64,000 nucleotides of DNA. Source: an uncultured Clostridia bacterium (lineage in GTDB: Bacteria; Bacillota; Clostridia; Christensenellales; Aristaeellaceae). Each line of letters starts with the position of its first letter. Position 1 is the first letter of the stretch. This document shows positions 34,441 to 42,726 of the stretch, piece by piece. The translations under genes were made by a program, and so were the position numbers. The notes beneath the pieces were generated by a model. The model saw only the letters and a list, made by a program, of their open reading frames with translations. It did no database searches and was not told the origin of the DNA. The stretch is from NCBI GenBank assembly GCA_934631025.1, contig CAKTXR010000008.1, positions 1 through 64,000 on the forward strand. Reading direction: 5' to 3'.

Positions 34441-35745
34441 ATGATTCACGATCTTCTGTCCTTTATGGAAAAAGCGCCCACGGCGTTCCACGCGGCGGAG
34501 GAGCTGCGCGCCCTGCTCGAAGCGGCGGGCTGCATTCGCCTGAATGAGAGCGAGAAATGGCACATCGAGCCGGGCAAGAAGTACGTCGTTACGCGCAACC
34601 GCTCGAGCGTCATCGCGTTTTCCGTGCCGGAAAAGGGCTTTGCGCCCATGCAGATCTGCGCCGCGCACAGCGACAGCCCGACCTTCCGCATCAAAGAGAA
34701 CGCCGAGCTGGAAGCCAGCCATTACGTCAAGCTCGATGTGGAGCATTACGGCGGGCTGATCGTCAACACATGGCTCGACCGGCCGCTGTCGGTTGCGGGG
34801 CGCGTGCTGGTCAAGACGGATAAGGGCGTTGAGACGCGGCTGGTCAATATCGCGCGCGATCTCGTGCTCATTCCCAACGTCGCCATTCACATGAACCGCA
34901 CTGTCAACGACGGCTATAAGTACAATCTCGCCGTGGACGCCATGCCGCTCTACGGCGGCGCATCGGCCAAGGGCAGCTTCAGGGCGCTGATTGCCGAAGC
35001 CGCCGGCGCGCGCGTCGAGGATATGGCCGGAAGCGATCTCCTCCTCTATAATCGCATGCCGGCGACCATCTGGGGCGCGAACAACGAGTTCGTCTCCAGC
35101 GGCCGGCTGGACGATCTGGAGTGCGCCTATCTCGCGGCGCGCGCCTTCACCGCGGCTGAGGGCGGCGATCACATCAACATGGTCTGCGTGTTCGACAATG
35201 AGGAAGTGGGCAGCGGCACCAAGCAGGGCGCGGATTCGACGTTCCTCTCGGACGTGATCCGCCGCGCCGCGTTCTCTCTGGGCGCGGGCGAGGAGGAAAT
35301 CTGCCGCGCGTTGGCCTCGAGCTTCATGCTCTCCGCCGATAACGCGCACGCCACGCATCCCAATCATCCCGAGTATGCCGATCCGGTCAATCAGGTGTTC
35401 ATGAACGAGGGCATTGTGATCAAGTTCAACGCCAGCCAGAAGTACACCACCGACGGCGTGTCCGAGGCGGTGTTCCATCGCATACTCGATCATGCGAACG
35501 TGCCCTGCCAGCACTACGCCAACCGCTCCGATCTGGCGGGCGGCTCGACGCTGGGCAACATCTCCGGCGCGCACGTCTCGATCAACACGCTGGACATCGG
35601 CCTTGCGCAGCTGGCGATGCACTCGAGCTATGAGACGGCGGGCGTAAAGGACGTGGAATACATGGAAAAGGGCGTCCGCGCGTTCTACGAGACGGAAATC
35701 GCCTGCACTGCGGACGGCGATTACACGCTGTCCTACCGCACGTAA
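34441..35745 (+). CDS. apeB: M18-family aminopeptidase
   Basis: 434 residues, normal for M18. Metal-binding and catalytic motifs are AAHSDSP (His76), GRLDDLECAY (Asp), FDNEEVGSGTKQGADS (Glu-Glu), and SADNAHATHPNH. M18 enzymes are cytoplasmic, tetrahedral, zinc- or cobalt-dependent and remove N-terminal, often acidic, residues from peptides. AGGGAGGA precedes the ATG at 34441. Its stop overlaps the start of the next gene by one base, so they form an operon. Confidence 0.92.
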   Translation: MIHDLLSFMEKAPTAFHAAEELRALLEAAGCIRLNESEKWHIEPGKKYVVTRNRSSVIAFSVPEKGFAPMQICAAHSDSPTFRIKENAELEASHYVKLDVEHYGGLIVNTWLDRPLSVAGRVLVKTDKGVETRLVNIARDLVLIPNVAIHMNRTVNDGYKYNLAVDAMPLYGGASAKGSFRALIAEAAGARVEDMAGSDLLLYNRMPATIWGANNEFVSSGRLDDLECAYLAARAFTAAEGGDHINMVCVFDNEEVGSGTKQGADSTFLSDVIRRAAFSLGAGEEEICRALASSFMLSADNAHATHPNHPEYADPVNQVFMNEGIVIKFNASQKYTTDGVSEAVFHRILDHANVPCQHYANRSDLAGGSTLGNISGAHVSINTLDIGLAQLAMHSSYETAGVKDVEYMEKGVRAFYETEIACTADGDYTLSYRT

Positions 35746-36320
35746 TGCGGCTGTATCTGGCGCGCCACGGCGAATCGACCGGCAACGCGCAGCGGCTCAT
35801 ATTCGGCCGGCGCGATTATCCGCTCACCGAAAAGGGCAGGGCGCAGGCGCGCGCGCTGGGGCGGTCGCTCGAGGACGCGCGCATTGAGCGCGTCGTTGCC
35901 TCGCCGCTCAGCCGCGCGCTGGAGACGGCGCGTCTCGCCCGACCGCACGCCGCGATCGAGACCGACGCACGGCTGATGGAGCAGGACATGGGGCGCTGGG
36001 AGGGCCTGACCGAAGCGGAGGTACTTGCCGATAACGCGCCGCTCTGGCGGGCGATGCTCTCCGACTGGACGCGCGATCAGGCCGCGCCGCCGGAGGGCGA
36101 GAGCTACTCGGCGCTCAAGACGCGCGTTTTTCAGGCGCTTGATGAGATTATCGCGCGCGGCGAGGACACGCTGATTGTGGCGCACGCGGGCGTGCTGGCC
36201 GCGATGTGCGAACTGCTGCTCAAAACGCCGCGCGAACAGTGCGCGCACGAGCATTTTCCCTGCGCGAGCGCCATAGCGCTGGAGATCGGGGAGGACGGCG
36301 CGGGAAGCGTCGCAAAGTAA
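35745..36320 (+). CDS. Histidine phosphatase (phosphoglycerate-mutase superfamily)
   Basis: 191 residues. The catalytic RHGE motif (residues 7-10), the second arginine in SPLSRALETA, and the late VAHAGV histidine define the family. CobC/GpmB-like members dephosphorylate diverse small phosphates; the substrate is not clear. Its ATG overlaps the aminopeptidase stop (TAATG), indicating translational coupling. Confidence 0.87.
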   Translation: MRLYLARHGESTGNAQRLIFGRRDYPLTEKGRAQARALGRSLEDARIERVVASPLSRALETARLARPHAAIETDARLMEQDMGRWEGLTEAEVLADNAPLWRAMLSDWTRDQAAPPEGESYSALKTRVFQALDEIIARGEDTLIVAHAGVLAAMCELLLKTPREQCAHEHFPCASAIALEIGEDGAGSVAK

Positions 36321-36333
36321 CATATATAATAGA

Positions 36334-36363
36334 AAAAGCGTCCCGTGTGCGCGGGGCGCTTTT
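36334..36363. terminator. First terminator hairpin after the histidine phosphatase gene
   Basis: AAAAGCGTCCCG pairs with CGGGGCGCTTTT around GTGCG; symmetrical A and T flanks make it bidirectional. Confidence 0.75.
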
Positions 36364-36519
36364 ACCATGGCCGAGTATTGTATGGCGGTGGCCACGGGGT
36401 GAACTGCCAATGCGCGTGTTGCAGCGCTTCCGCGGGCCATCCTGTGTGCAACGAAAGAACGAATCGCGCCGCAACGCGCGTGCCCGTCGGCATATTTGCG
36501 GCGCACTCTGAACGACACG

Positions 36520-36549
36520 AAAAGCGTCCCGTTTATCGCGGGGCGCTTT
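36520..36549. terminator. Second copy of the terminator hairpin
   Basis: AAAAGCGTCCCG pairs with CGGGGCGCTTT, 186 bases from the first copy. Confidence 0.6.
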
Positions 36550-36735
36550 GCCATGGCCGAGTAGTGTGCGGCGGTGGTTACGGGGAATATCGCTCGGAAG
36601 CAATGAGTACTTCTCTGCCCAATCGCACCGCATTGTAATGTTTCCGTAAGCCATTCCATGCGCGGCGAAAATCCCTACATTGCGCCGCAACGCGCGCGCC
36701 CGTCGGCATATTTGCGGCGCGCTCTGAACGACACG

Positions 36736-36766
36736 AAAAGCGCTCCGAACGATGCGGAACGCTTTT
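36736..36766. terminator. Third hairpin, terminator facing spoIIP
   Basis: AAAAGCG at 36736-36742 pairs with CGCTTTT at 36760-36766, with inner TCCG/CGGA. It directly follows the spoIIP stop codon on the minus strand. Confidence 0.75.
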
Positions 36767-36772
36767 CATGCG

Positions 36773-37891
36773 TCATTCGTCCTTCTTCCCCGATTCCCCG
36801 TCGCGGTTCCGCTTTCCGATCAGCCCGCCGGTCAGCTCGCTCGCGCCGCCCGCGATTTTCGCGCCGAGGTTCTTCAGCGTGCCGGTGGAGGCCAGCGCAT
36901 AGACGATCCCCGCCAGCGCGACGATGAAAATCGCCCAGAAGACGCCGCTGCCCGCGCCCTTCGCGCTCTTTGCGCCCTCGCCCTCGGCAGACGCGCTGTC
37001 GCCGTAGAGCACGGTGGTCAGCACGTCGGCCATGTAGCCGGTCGCGTCGATCGCCAGCTCCTTGTCCAGCGTGTGCGTGCCGAATTCCAGCAGAATCGAG
37101 CGCGGATACAGCTCCTGATTGTAGTTGCCCTTGCCGATGAATATGTCCTTGATCAGGCCGTCGTATTTTTCATCGGCGGTCGCCTTGATCTGCTTGGCGA
37201 ATTCGCGGTTTGCATCCGCGTTCGGGTTCGAGCGCCCCACCAGCAGGCGCACCTTGCTCGTCTCCTCGCCGTCTACTTCCGTTTCGTATTCCGATTCGTC
37301 CGGAATGCCGTCGCGGTGAATGTCGAGTAGCGCGTCCGGCGCGAGCTTGAGCAGCTCCTCGGCGGTGCGGCGGGAGCGGCTGTAGGCCTTGGTGTCGTGC
37401 GGCAGGTGCGTGGTCGTGCTCAGCTCGACCGTCACGCCCTTTTCCTCGAGCGCCTTCTTGAGCGCGCGGTCCACGTCGTATATGCCGGCGTTCCTGGTCA
37501 GCGAGGCCGCGCCGTCGCCGTTTTCGTAGGATTCGTCGCTGTGCGTGGAGTACATCGCGATCAGCTTTTTGCCGTCGTCCTTTGAGCCGTCCTTCTTGTC
37601 CGCGCTGGCGAACACGGCGCGCGCCCTGTCCGCGTCGTAGGCCGGCTCCGCGCCCATGGGCATGGCCACCGCCTGACGCGCGGAATCGTCCACCGATATG
37701 ACCACATACAGCTGATTGTCGCCGGAAATGTACTCGTCGCCCTCATAGATGCGCCCGTCCAGACTCATCACGGCCTGGCCGGACACGTCCACCATGCGGT
37801 AGAGCACGTCGCCGTCCAGCTCGTCGGCGCGGGCGCTCAGGGGCAGCGCGCAAAGAAGCGCCATCAGCGCGATCGTTCGCCTGAGCTTCAC
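36773..37891 (-). CDS. spoIIP: Stage II sporulation protein P (SpoIIP)
   Basis: 372 residues. Signal sequence or N-terminal anchor (1-22), then a SpoIIP amidase/endopeptidase domain with YSTHSDESY (zinc His), DIHRDG (His) and LLEFGTHTL (Glu). Late membrane segment about 322-340. SpoIIP cuts peptidoglycan during engulfment with SpoIID and SpoIIM, so this organism, or its ancestor, forms endospores. The family usually has its anchor at the N-terminus; here a C-terminal segment and a basic tail are also present. It overlaps the upstream gene by 4 bases. Confidence 0.9.
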   Translation of the reverse strand: MKLRRTIALMALLCALPLSARADELDGDVLYRMVDVSGQAVMSLDGRIYEGDEYISGDNQLYVVISVDDSARQAVAMPMGAEPAYDADRARAVFASADKKDGSKDDGKKLIAMYSTHSDESYENGDGAASLTRNAGIYDVDRALKKALEEKGVTVELSTTTHLPHDTKAYSRSRRTAEELLKLAPDALLDIHRDGIPDESEYETEVDGEETSKVRLLVGRSNPNADANREFAKQIKATADEKYDGLIKDIFIGKGNYNQELYPRSILLEFGTHTLDKELAIDATGYMADVLTTVLYGDSASAEGEGAKSAKGAGSGVFWAIFIVALAGIVYALASTGTLKNLGAKIAGGASELTGGLIGKRNRDGESGKKDE

Positions 37892-38553
37892 TTCGACCGC
37901 CCCCTTTCGCGGAAGTCGCCGCCGTCAAACACGCGCTTTTCGTCCTTCTGACGGCCGCGCGTCATGCGCTCGATGAGTTCGCCAACCAGCTCGGCCAGCA
38001 GCACCGCGGTCAGGCCCGATATGACGATCACGTCCGCCGCGCCCGCGCCGCCCAGCACGAGCGGCTGATTCACGCCGCTCATCCACACGTCGATCGCCGA
38101 CCACACGTCCGCGATCATCGCGCCCAGTATGCCCGCCACGAACGCGCCGCGCCGCGACCGCCCGAACAGATAGGCCAGCGCGCCGCCCGCCAGACCATAG
38201 AGATAGTTGAAGTCGAAGGGCATTTCCTCCGGCTCGTTGGGCAGCAGCCGCCCCATGTAGTAGATGGCCACGCCGGTCAGCGCCGCGGCGATCAGCGTGC
38301 GCGCGACTTCCCAGCCGCTGCCCGCGCGCACGAGCAGATACACGCACAGTATCAGCGGAACCAGCGCGCCGCCGATGTTGAATGAAAACGCCTGTGTGAC
38401 GCGGACGTCGGGAATCAGCCCGCCGATGAACAGCGCCGCCGTAAAGACGAGCGCCTGCCGGTCGGTGAGCCGCAGCCGGTCGAGCACGCGCTGCGCCACG
38501 CCGAAGAGGATCAGTATCCCCACGACCGCCAGAAGAATCAATCCTGCTGACAT
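37888..38553 (-). CDS. DUF1614-like membrane protein
   Basis: 221 residues, about six hydrophobic segments, ending in a charged cytoplasmic tail. The stretch VLGGAGAADVIVISGLTAVLLAEL resembles the DUF1614 family of clostridial membrane proteins, often found near spoIIP. Function unknown; co-transcription with spoIIP (ATGA overlap) suggests a sporulation-linked or envelope role. AGGAGG precedes the start. Confidence 0.75.
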   Translation of the reverse strand: MSAGLILLAVVGILILFGVAQRVLDRLRLTDRQALVFTAALFIGGLIPDVRVTQAFSFNIGGALVPLILCVYLLVRAGSGWEVARTLIAAALTGVAIYYMGRLLPNEPEEMPFDFNYLYGLAGGALAYLFGRSRRGAFVAGILGAMIADVWSAIDVWMSGVNQPLVLGGAGAADVIVISGLTAVLLAELVGELIERMTRGRQKDEKRVFDGGDFRERGRSK

Positions 38554-38946
38554 GAATAAAACCTCCTCACGTTGTGAACGGCTCTATTATGTCCGCGCGC
38601 GGGGAAATTGATGCGCGTTTCAGATGAGACGCGTTTTCCAGCGCGTTCAAACGCCGTATTTTATTCGCGCGCTATACCTTGCCGCGTCGTCTGCACGCTC
38701 GGCAGCCGTCTCAGGCAACTCATAGCCTTGCTTTCGGCGGGGGCACACGTCAACCGCCGTACGCATAACCGCGCGCCGTTGGCTCGATGCGTGTTCTGCC
38801 GCGATTGCTCTTTTCAGCGTACCGAAACGCCGCGTTTTTAGTCATGCGCCGCAGCTTGCTGCGTCGTCTGCACGCTCGGCAGCCGTCTCGGGCGGTACAT
38901 GGCATCGCTTTCGGCAAAATGCGCCGCCCATCGCACGCCGCGCCTG
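38554..38946. repeat. Intergenic region with a 167-base-spaced direct repeat
   Basis: About 90 bases beginning AACGCCG and containing GCGTCGTCTGCACGCTCGGC then AGCCGTCTC occur at about 38649-38740 and 38816-38912. No gene, module or promoter was recognised. It differs from the A-F repeat family. Confidence 0.7.
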
Positions 38947-38986
38947 CAAAAAAAGAATCCGCTCGGGCGAACCGAACGGATTCTTG
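38947..38986 (-). terminator. Terminator of the Gfo/Idh oxidoreductase
   Basis: On the minus strand AGAATCCG pairs with CGGATTCT, with an inner TCGG/CCGA stem, followed by a run of seven T. Confidence 0.85.
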
Positions 38987-39006
38987 CAAGGCAAAGCGTT
39001 TTGAAA

Positions 39007-40011
39007 TTAGAAGTAGATGACCTCGCCGGTCTCCATGGACTTGTTGGCGGCGAAGGCGATCTTGAGCGACTTGAGCGCGTCGGCATAGGGGGAGCGGATC
39101 AGGCTGCGGTCGCCGGTCTTGATCGCGTCGATGAAGGCGCGGTCGAGATCGTCGGTCTGCTCATGGCCGCGCTTGATGTCGACGGTCTTGTGCGCGTCGG
39201 TGAATATGATGTTGTTGCGCAGGCGATAGTCGATGATCATGTCCTCCAGCGTGATGACGTAGCCGCAGTTGGGGCGCACGCCCTCGGAATAGCAGGAGCT
39301 GACCAGCGTCGCGGTCACGCTGTCCTTGAAGCGCAGCACGCAGGTGGAGTGATCGTCGGTGTCGTATTCCGGGCTCACGCCGTTCTCGCCGGGCTTGACG
39401 ATGCCGGTGGACGCGGTGGCGTAGACGCTCAGCGGCTCGCCGTAGAGGTAGCGCAGGCCGTCCAGCAGATGGATGTTCTGCTCGACCAGCTGGCCGCCGC
39501 AGGTGGACTTCTTCTGCCACCACCACACGCCGGGGATGCCGCCGCACCACGCGCCGTACACCAGGCCGCCCTTCTTGTGCTTGGGCAGCTCGTCCTTGAT
39601 CATGTTGACCAGGTCGAGATAGCGATCCTGGAAGCCGACGGCGGTGATGAGGTTCTTCTCCTCAATGGCCTTGGCGATCTTATCGCCCATCGCCAGATCG
39701 AGCGTCATGGGCTTTTCAACCAGGAAGGGGATGCCGCGCTCCACAGCGCCCATCTCGGTCAGCTCGTCGTGCGCGGTCGGCTCGATGCAGATCCAGATCG
39801 CGTCCAGCGTCTCGGCGCTCTCGTGGGCGTAGAATTCGCGGTGATCCTTGTACAGGCGGGTCGCGCCCATCTTCTGGGCGGCGGCGACGCGGCGCTCCTC
39901 AATCGGGTCGGCCACGGCGACGACCTGCACGTCGTCCATCTTAAGAAGAGCGCTCATGTGGGCGCCGCAGCGTCCGCCGGTGCCGATCAGGCCTACGCGA
40001 AACTTTTCCAT
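39007..40011 (-). CDS. Gfo/Idh/MocA-family NAD(P)-dependent oxidoreductase
   Basis: 334 residues. The N-terminal Rossmann motif GLIGTGGRCGAHM and the catalytic EKP motif (FLVEKPMTL, about residues 98-106) define the family, followed by the alpha/beta substrate domain with CGGQLVEQNIHLLD. Members oxidise sugars, inositols or act in non-hydrolytic glycoside cleavage; the substrate here is unknown. AAGGAGGAA supports the ATG at 40011. It lies downstream of rhaA but has its own promoter and terminator. Confidence 0.87.
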   Translation of the reverse strand: MEKFRVGLIGTGGRCGAHMSALLKMDDVQVVAVADPIEERRVAAAQKMGATRLYKDHREFYAHESAETLDAIWICIEPTAHDELTEMGAVERGIPFLVEKPMTLDLAMGDKIAKAIEEKNLITAVGFQDRYLDLVNMIKDELPKHKKGGLVYGAWCGGIPGVWWWQKKSTCGGQLVEQNIHLLDGLRYLYGEPLSVYATASTGIVKPGENGVSPEYDTDDHSTCVLRFKDSVTATLVSSCYSEGVRPNCGYVITLEDMIIDYRLRNNIIFTDAHKTVDIKRGHEQTDDLDRAFIDAIKTGDRSLIRSPYADALKSLKIAFAANKSMETGEVIYF

Positions 40012-40095
40012 GGTGGTGTTCCTCCTTAATGTGACATAGGGGATGTTGTTCATCAGTCAGAGGGACGCGGCGCTGTTTCGCCGCAATCCACGTCT

Positions 40096-40124
40096 ATTAT
40101 AGCATGACAACGACGCATATGCAA
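40096..40124 (-). promoter_or_regulatory. Promoter of the Gfo/Idh gene
   Basis: On the minus strand TTGCAT (40119-40124), 17 bases, TATAAT (40096-40101). Confidence 0.75.
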
Positions 40125-40134
40125 TCAGAATTTA

Positions 40135-40181
40135 CAAAAAACGTCCGGCAATTTTCCAATCGCTGGAAAGCTGCCGGACGA
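40135..40181 (-). terminator. Terminator of rhaA transcript
   Basis: CGTCCGGCA pairs with TGCCGGACG, extended by TTTCC/GGAAA; on the minus strand it is followed by T6. It lies about 260 bases beyond the rhaA stop, and the interval holds no gene. Confidence 0.8.
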
Positions 40182-40444
40182 ATGCCGCTGACAGGATTTG
40201 CGTGGGAGCACAGCGCCCTTCATGCCGCCTGAAAGCGTTCAGTCAGCCGCGCGCCCTGAGACGCGGGGGTTTTCTGATCGACGCGCGTTCTCGCGCCCAA
40301 TGGCGTGTGGGAACGGCGTGGAACTTCCTTTGTCAGGCGCGCTTTTCTGCGCGGGGGCGGCGATAAGCGTGCCTTTGCGCGAAAGCTGTTCGCAGGCGGA
40401 AGGCCGACGGGCGTTTTGGCTCCGATGACGCGGCGAATGAACGC

Positions 40445-41713
40445 TTAGCGCTTGCTCATGACGTCCTTTTCGTACTGCTTGACGATCTTGAGCCACTCGT
40501 CGCCCACGGGCACGTTCTGCCTGGCGCAGTAGGCGTCCCACACAGCCGAGAAGGGCAGGGACTTGACTTCCTCCTGGAGCGCCAGGCGGGAGGTGTAGTC
40601 GCCCTCGTTTTCGGCCTTGCGCAGCAGGGCGGTGGGCTCGAGGTAGGCCTTCAGTATGGCCTTCTGGGCGTTGCGCTCGCCGATGACCCAGGCGGCCAGG
40701 CGGTTGATGGACGCGTCGAAGTAGTCCAGCGCGACGCAGACGTTCTTCTCATAGCCGTTGCGGACGATTTCGCCCATGATGTTCTGCAGCTCGTCGTCCA
40801 GCGTGATGACGTGGTCGCTGTCCCAGCGCACGCCGCGGGAGACGTGCAGCAGTATGTGATCCATGAACTGCAGGCACGCGGAGATCTTGGCGCTGATGAC
40901 CTCGGTGGGATGGAAGTGGCCGGCGTCGAGGGTGACCATCTTGCCGCGGGTGAGGGCGTAGCCCATCATCAGCTCGTGGGAGCCGACGGTGTAGCTCTCA
41001 AGGCCCAGCGCGAACAGCTTGCTCTCAACGCCCTCGAGGACGAGCTTCTCGTCGATCTTCTCGGCGAAAATCTTGTCGAGGGAGTCGATCATGCGGGCGC
41101 GGGGCGCGGCGGTGTCGGCGGGGGTGTCCTTATAGCCGTCGGGCATCCAGTAGTTGATGACGCAGGTCTTGCCCAGCTGGCGGCCGAATTCCGCGCCGAT
41201 TTCGCGGCAGCGCTTGCCGTGCTCAATCCAGAATTCGCGGGTCTTGTCGTCCGCGCTGGAGAGGGTGAAGCCGTTGTTGACCATGGGATGGCCGAAATAG
41301 GTGGGGTTGAAGTCGAGGCCGACGTTCTTCTCCTTCGCCCAGTCCACCCAGTTCTGGAACTCGGCGATGGTGTACGCGTCGCGGTCGATCTTCCTGCCGT
41401 TCAGCTCGGCGTAGCTGGCGTGCAGGTTGAACTTCTTCGCACCGGGGATCATGGACATGGCCAGATCGGCGTCGCGGCGGATCTCCTCGGCGTTGCGGGC
41501 GCGGCCGGGATAGTTGCCTGTGGTGGCGATGCCGTCGGTCGCGCCGGCGCCGGCGCCTTCGCAGCCCACAACGTCGTCGGCCTGCCAGCAGTGCATGGAG
41601 ACGGGCAGCTGCGCGGCCTTCTCCATCGCGCGGTCGACGTCCACGCCATAGGCGGCGTAAAGCTCCTTGGCATACTCGTAGCCGGTCTGGATGGTCTTTT
41701 CGGAAGTGCTCAT
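40445..41713 (-). CDS. rhaA: L-rhamnose isomerase
   Basis: 422 residues, matching the usual 415-425. The N-terminus with MHCWQADDVVGCEG, the NYPGRARN motif and metal-site segments (VLEGVESKLFALGLE, LDAGHFHPTE, HVSRGVRWDSDHV) identify RhaA, which converts L-rhamnose to L-rhamnulose using Mn2+. CAGGAGGAA precedes the ATG at 41713; the 37 upstream in-frame codons come from intergenic sequence. No rhamnulokinase (rhaB) or aldolase (rhaD) was found in the window. Confidence 0.95.
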   Translation of the reverse strand: MSTSEKTIQTGYEYAKELYAAYGVDVDRAMEKAAQLPVSMHCWQADDVVGCEGAGAGATDGIATTGNYPGRARNAEEIRRDADLAMSMIPGAKKFNLHASYAELNGRKIDRDAYTIAEFQNWVDWAKEKNVGLDFNPTYFGHPMVNNGFTLSSADDKTREFWIEHGKRCREIGAEFGRQLGKTCVINYWMPDGYKDTPADTAAPRARMIDSLDKIFAEKIDEKLVLEGVESKLFALGLESYTVGSHELMMGYALTRGKMVTLDAGHFHPTEVISAKISACLQFMDHILLHVSRGVRWDSDHVITLDDELQNIMGEIVRNGYEKNVCVALDYFDASINRLAAWVIGERNAQKAILKAYLEPTALLRKAENEGDYTSRLALQEEVKSLPFSAVWDAYCARQNVPVGDEWLKIVKQYEKDVMSKR

Positions 41714-41864
41714 TGGGGTATTCCTCCTGTTTTGATATTTTGGTCGATGAGCCATTGGCTCGGGGGTGGATTGACGGGGGTGTTTTGCCGCGCGGCGCGT
41801 GGGGGGGGACAGGCGGCGCTGCATGGCGGCGTTCGTCCTCTTGGCGGGGTGCAGGCGTTCGTCC

Positions 41865-42710
41865 GCGCTGACGCGGCGATGTGCCGGTTCGTATCACAGG
41901 ATAGTGAATTGTGCGCCGGCGAAAGGCTGCGTCTGGCCGGTTGCAGCTCCGGCACGGGCGTGGGTGCGCGCGGGGGCTGGGCGGCGGGGCGCTGCGTTCC
42001 TGATGGAATGTTCTGCGCTCGATCACGCCTGCTGTGCGGCTCTATCGCGGTGTTTTGCGCCCGATCACGCCCGCCGTGCGGTTCTATCGCGGTGTTCTGC
42101 GCTCGTCTCACGCCCGCCATGCGGTTCTGTTGGAATGTCTTGCGTTCGGTTCACGCCTGTCTCTTTTCCTTTGTCAGGAAAAGAGAGACGGCTTGCGGGA
42201 TGTTGCGTTCCTATTCCGCCGTGGGTCGGAATCGCCTTTAGTGCGTTCTCATGACTTTGCGCGGTTATCGGACTTCGCCGGTTCACTTCGGGTTTGTCCG
42301 TTTCTTTATGGCGATTCCGACGGAGTGCGATGGTACGCGGGGAACGGAGCCGGTGGCGCGGTGTAAGTGCGCTTTCTCGCAATCACATTGGCTTTGCAAT
42401 GTTTTCCGCGGGGAGTCCGTTGGGGCTGCGCGCCCCAAACCTGCGCCAAGGAGTCATTGACTCCCTGGACTCTCTTCATTTGATTCGCGGCCATGTGCGC
42501 TTGGCGCGGCGAGGGCGCTCGAGAACAACAAAGGCTTATCTTTTGTTCCCACGTCCCGCAGCACTCGGGTACACGGAGAGACTTGCCCGAGTCCGATTTA
42601 TGCTCGGGCAAGTCGGGCTGTACAGCGATGATACCTACAAGCTCAAACGTCCAGACTCGAGCCGCCCCCAAGCGGCGAAGAGTCGGGTTGCGTGCGCGAA
42701 GCGGAGCGGC
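41865..42710 (+). repeat. Composite repeat, copy 6 (A-B-C-D-E)
   Basis: Forward orientation: A 41865-41995, B 41996-42165 (about four units), C 42160-42350, D 42355-42480, E 42565-42710. Module D contains CTGCGCGCCCCA and GGAGTCATTGACTCC, where copy 2 has AAGAGTCTTCGACTCT, so the palindrome is kept while its bases change. Module E has a stem on ACTTGCCCGAG/CTCGGGCAAGT, again base-paired differently from copy 2. It fills the gap between rhaA and the GH2 gene. Confidence 0.87.
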
Positions 42711-42726
42711 CGCCGGCACTGCCGGC

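Larger units (their letters stand above)
36321..36772. repeat. Repeated terminator cassette between convergent genes
   Basis: About 450 bases hold two copies of a 186-base unit. One landmark, AAAGCGTCCCG...CGGGGCGCTTT followed by CATGGCCGAGTA, occurs at 36335 and 36521. A second landmark, GCAACGCGCG then CCGTCGGCATATTTGCGGCG then CTGAACGACACGAAAAGCG, ends at about 36524 and 36740. Each unit carries a terminator-like hairpin, giving three in a row. No gene is evident. Confidence 0.75.
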
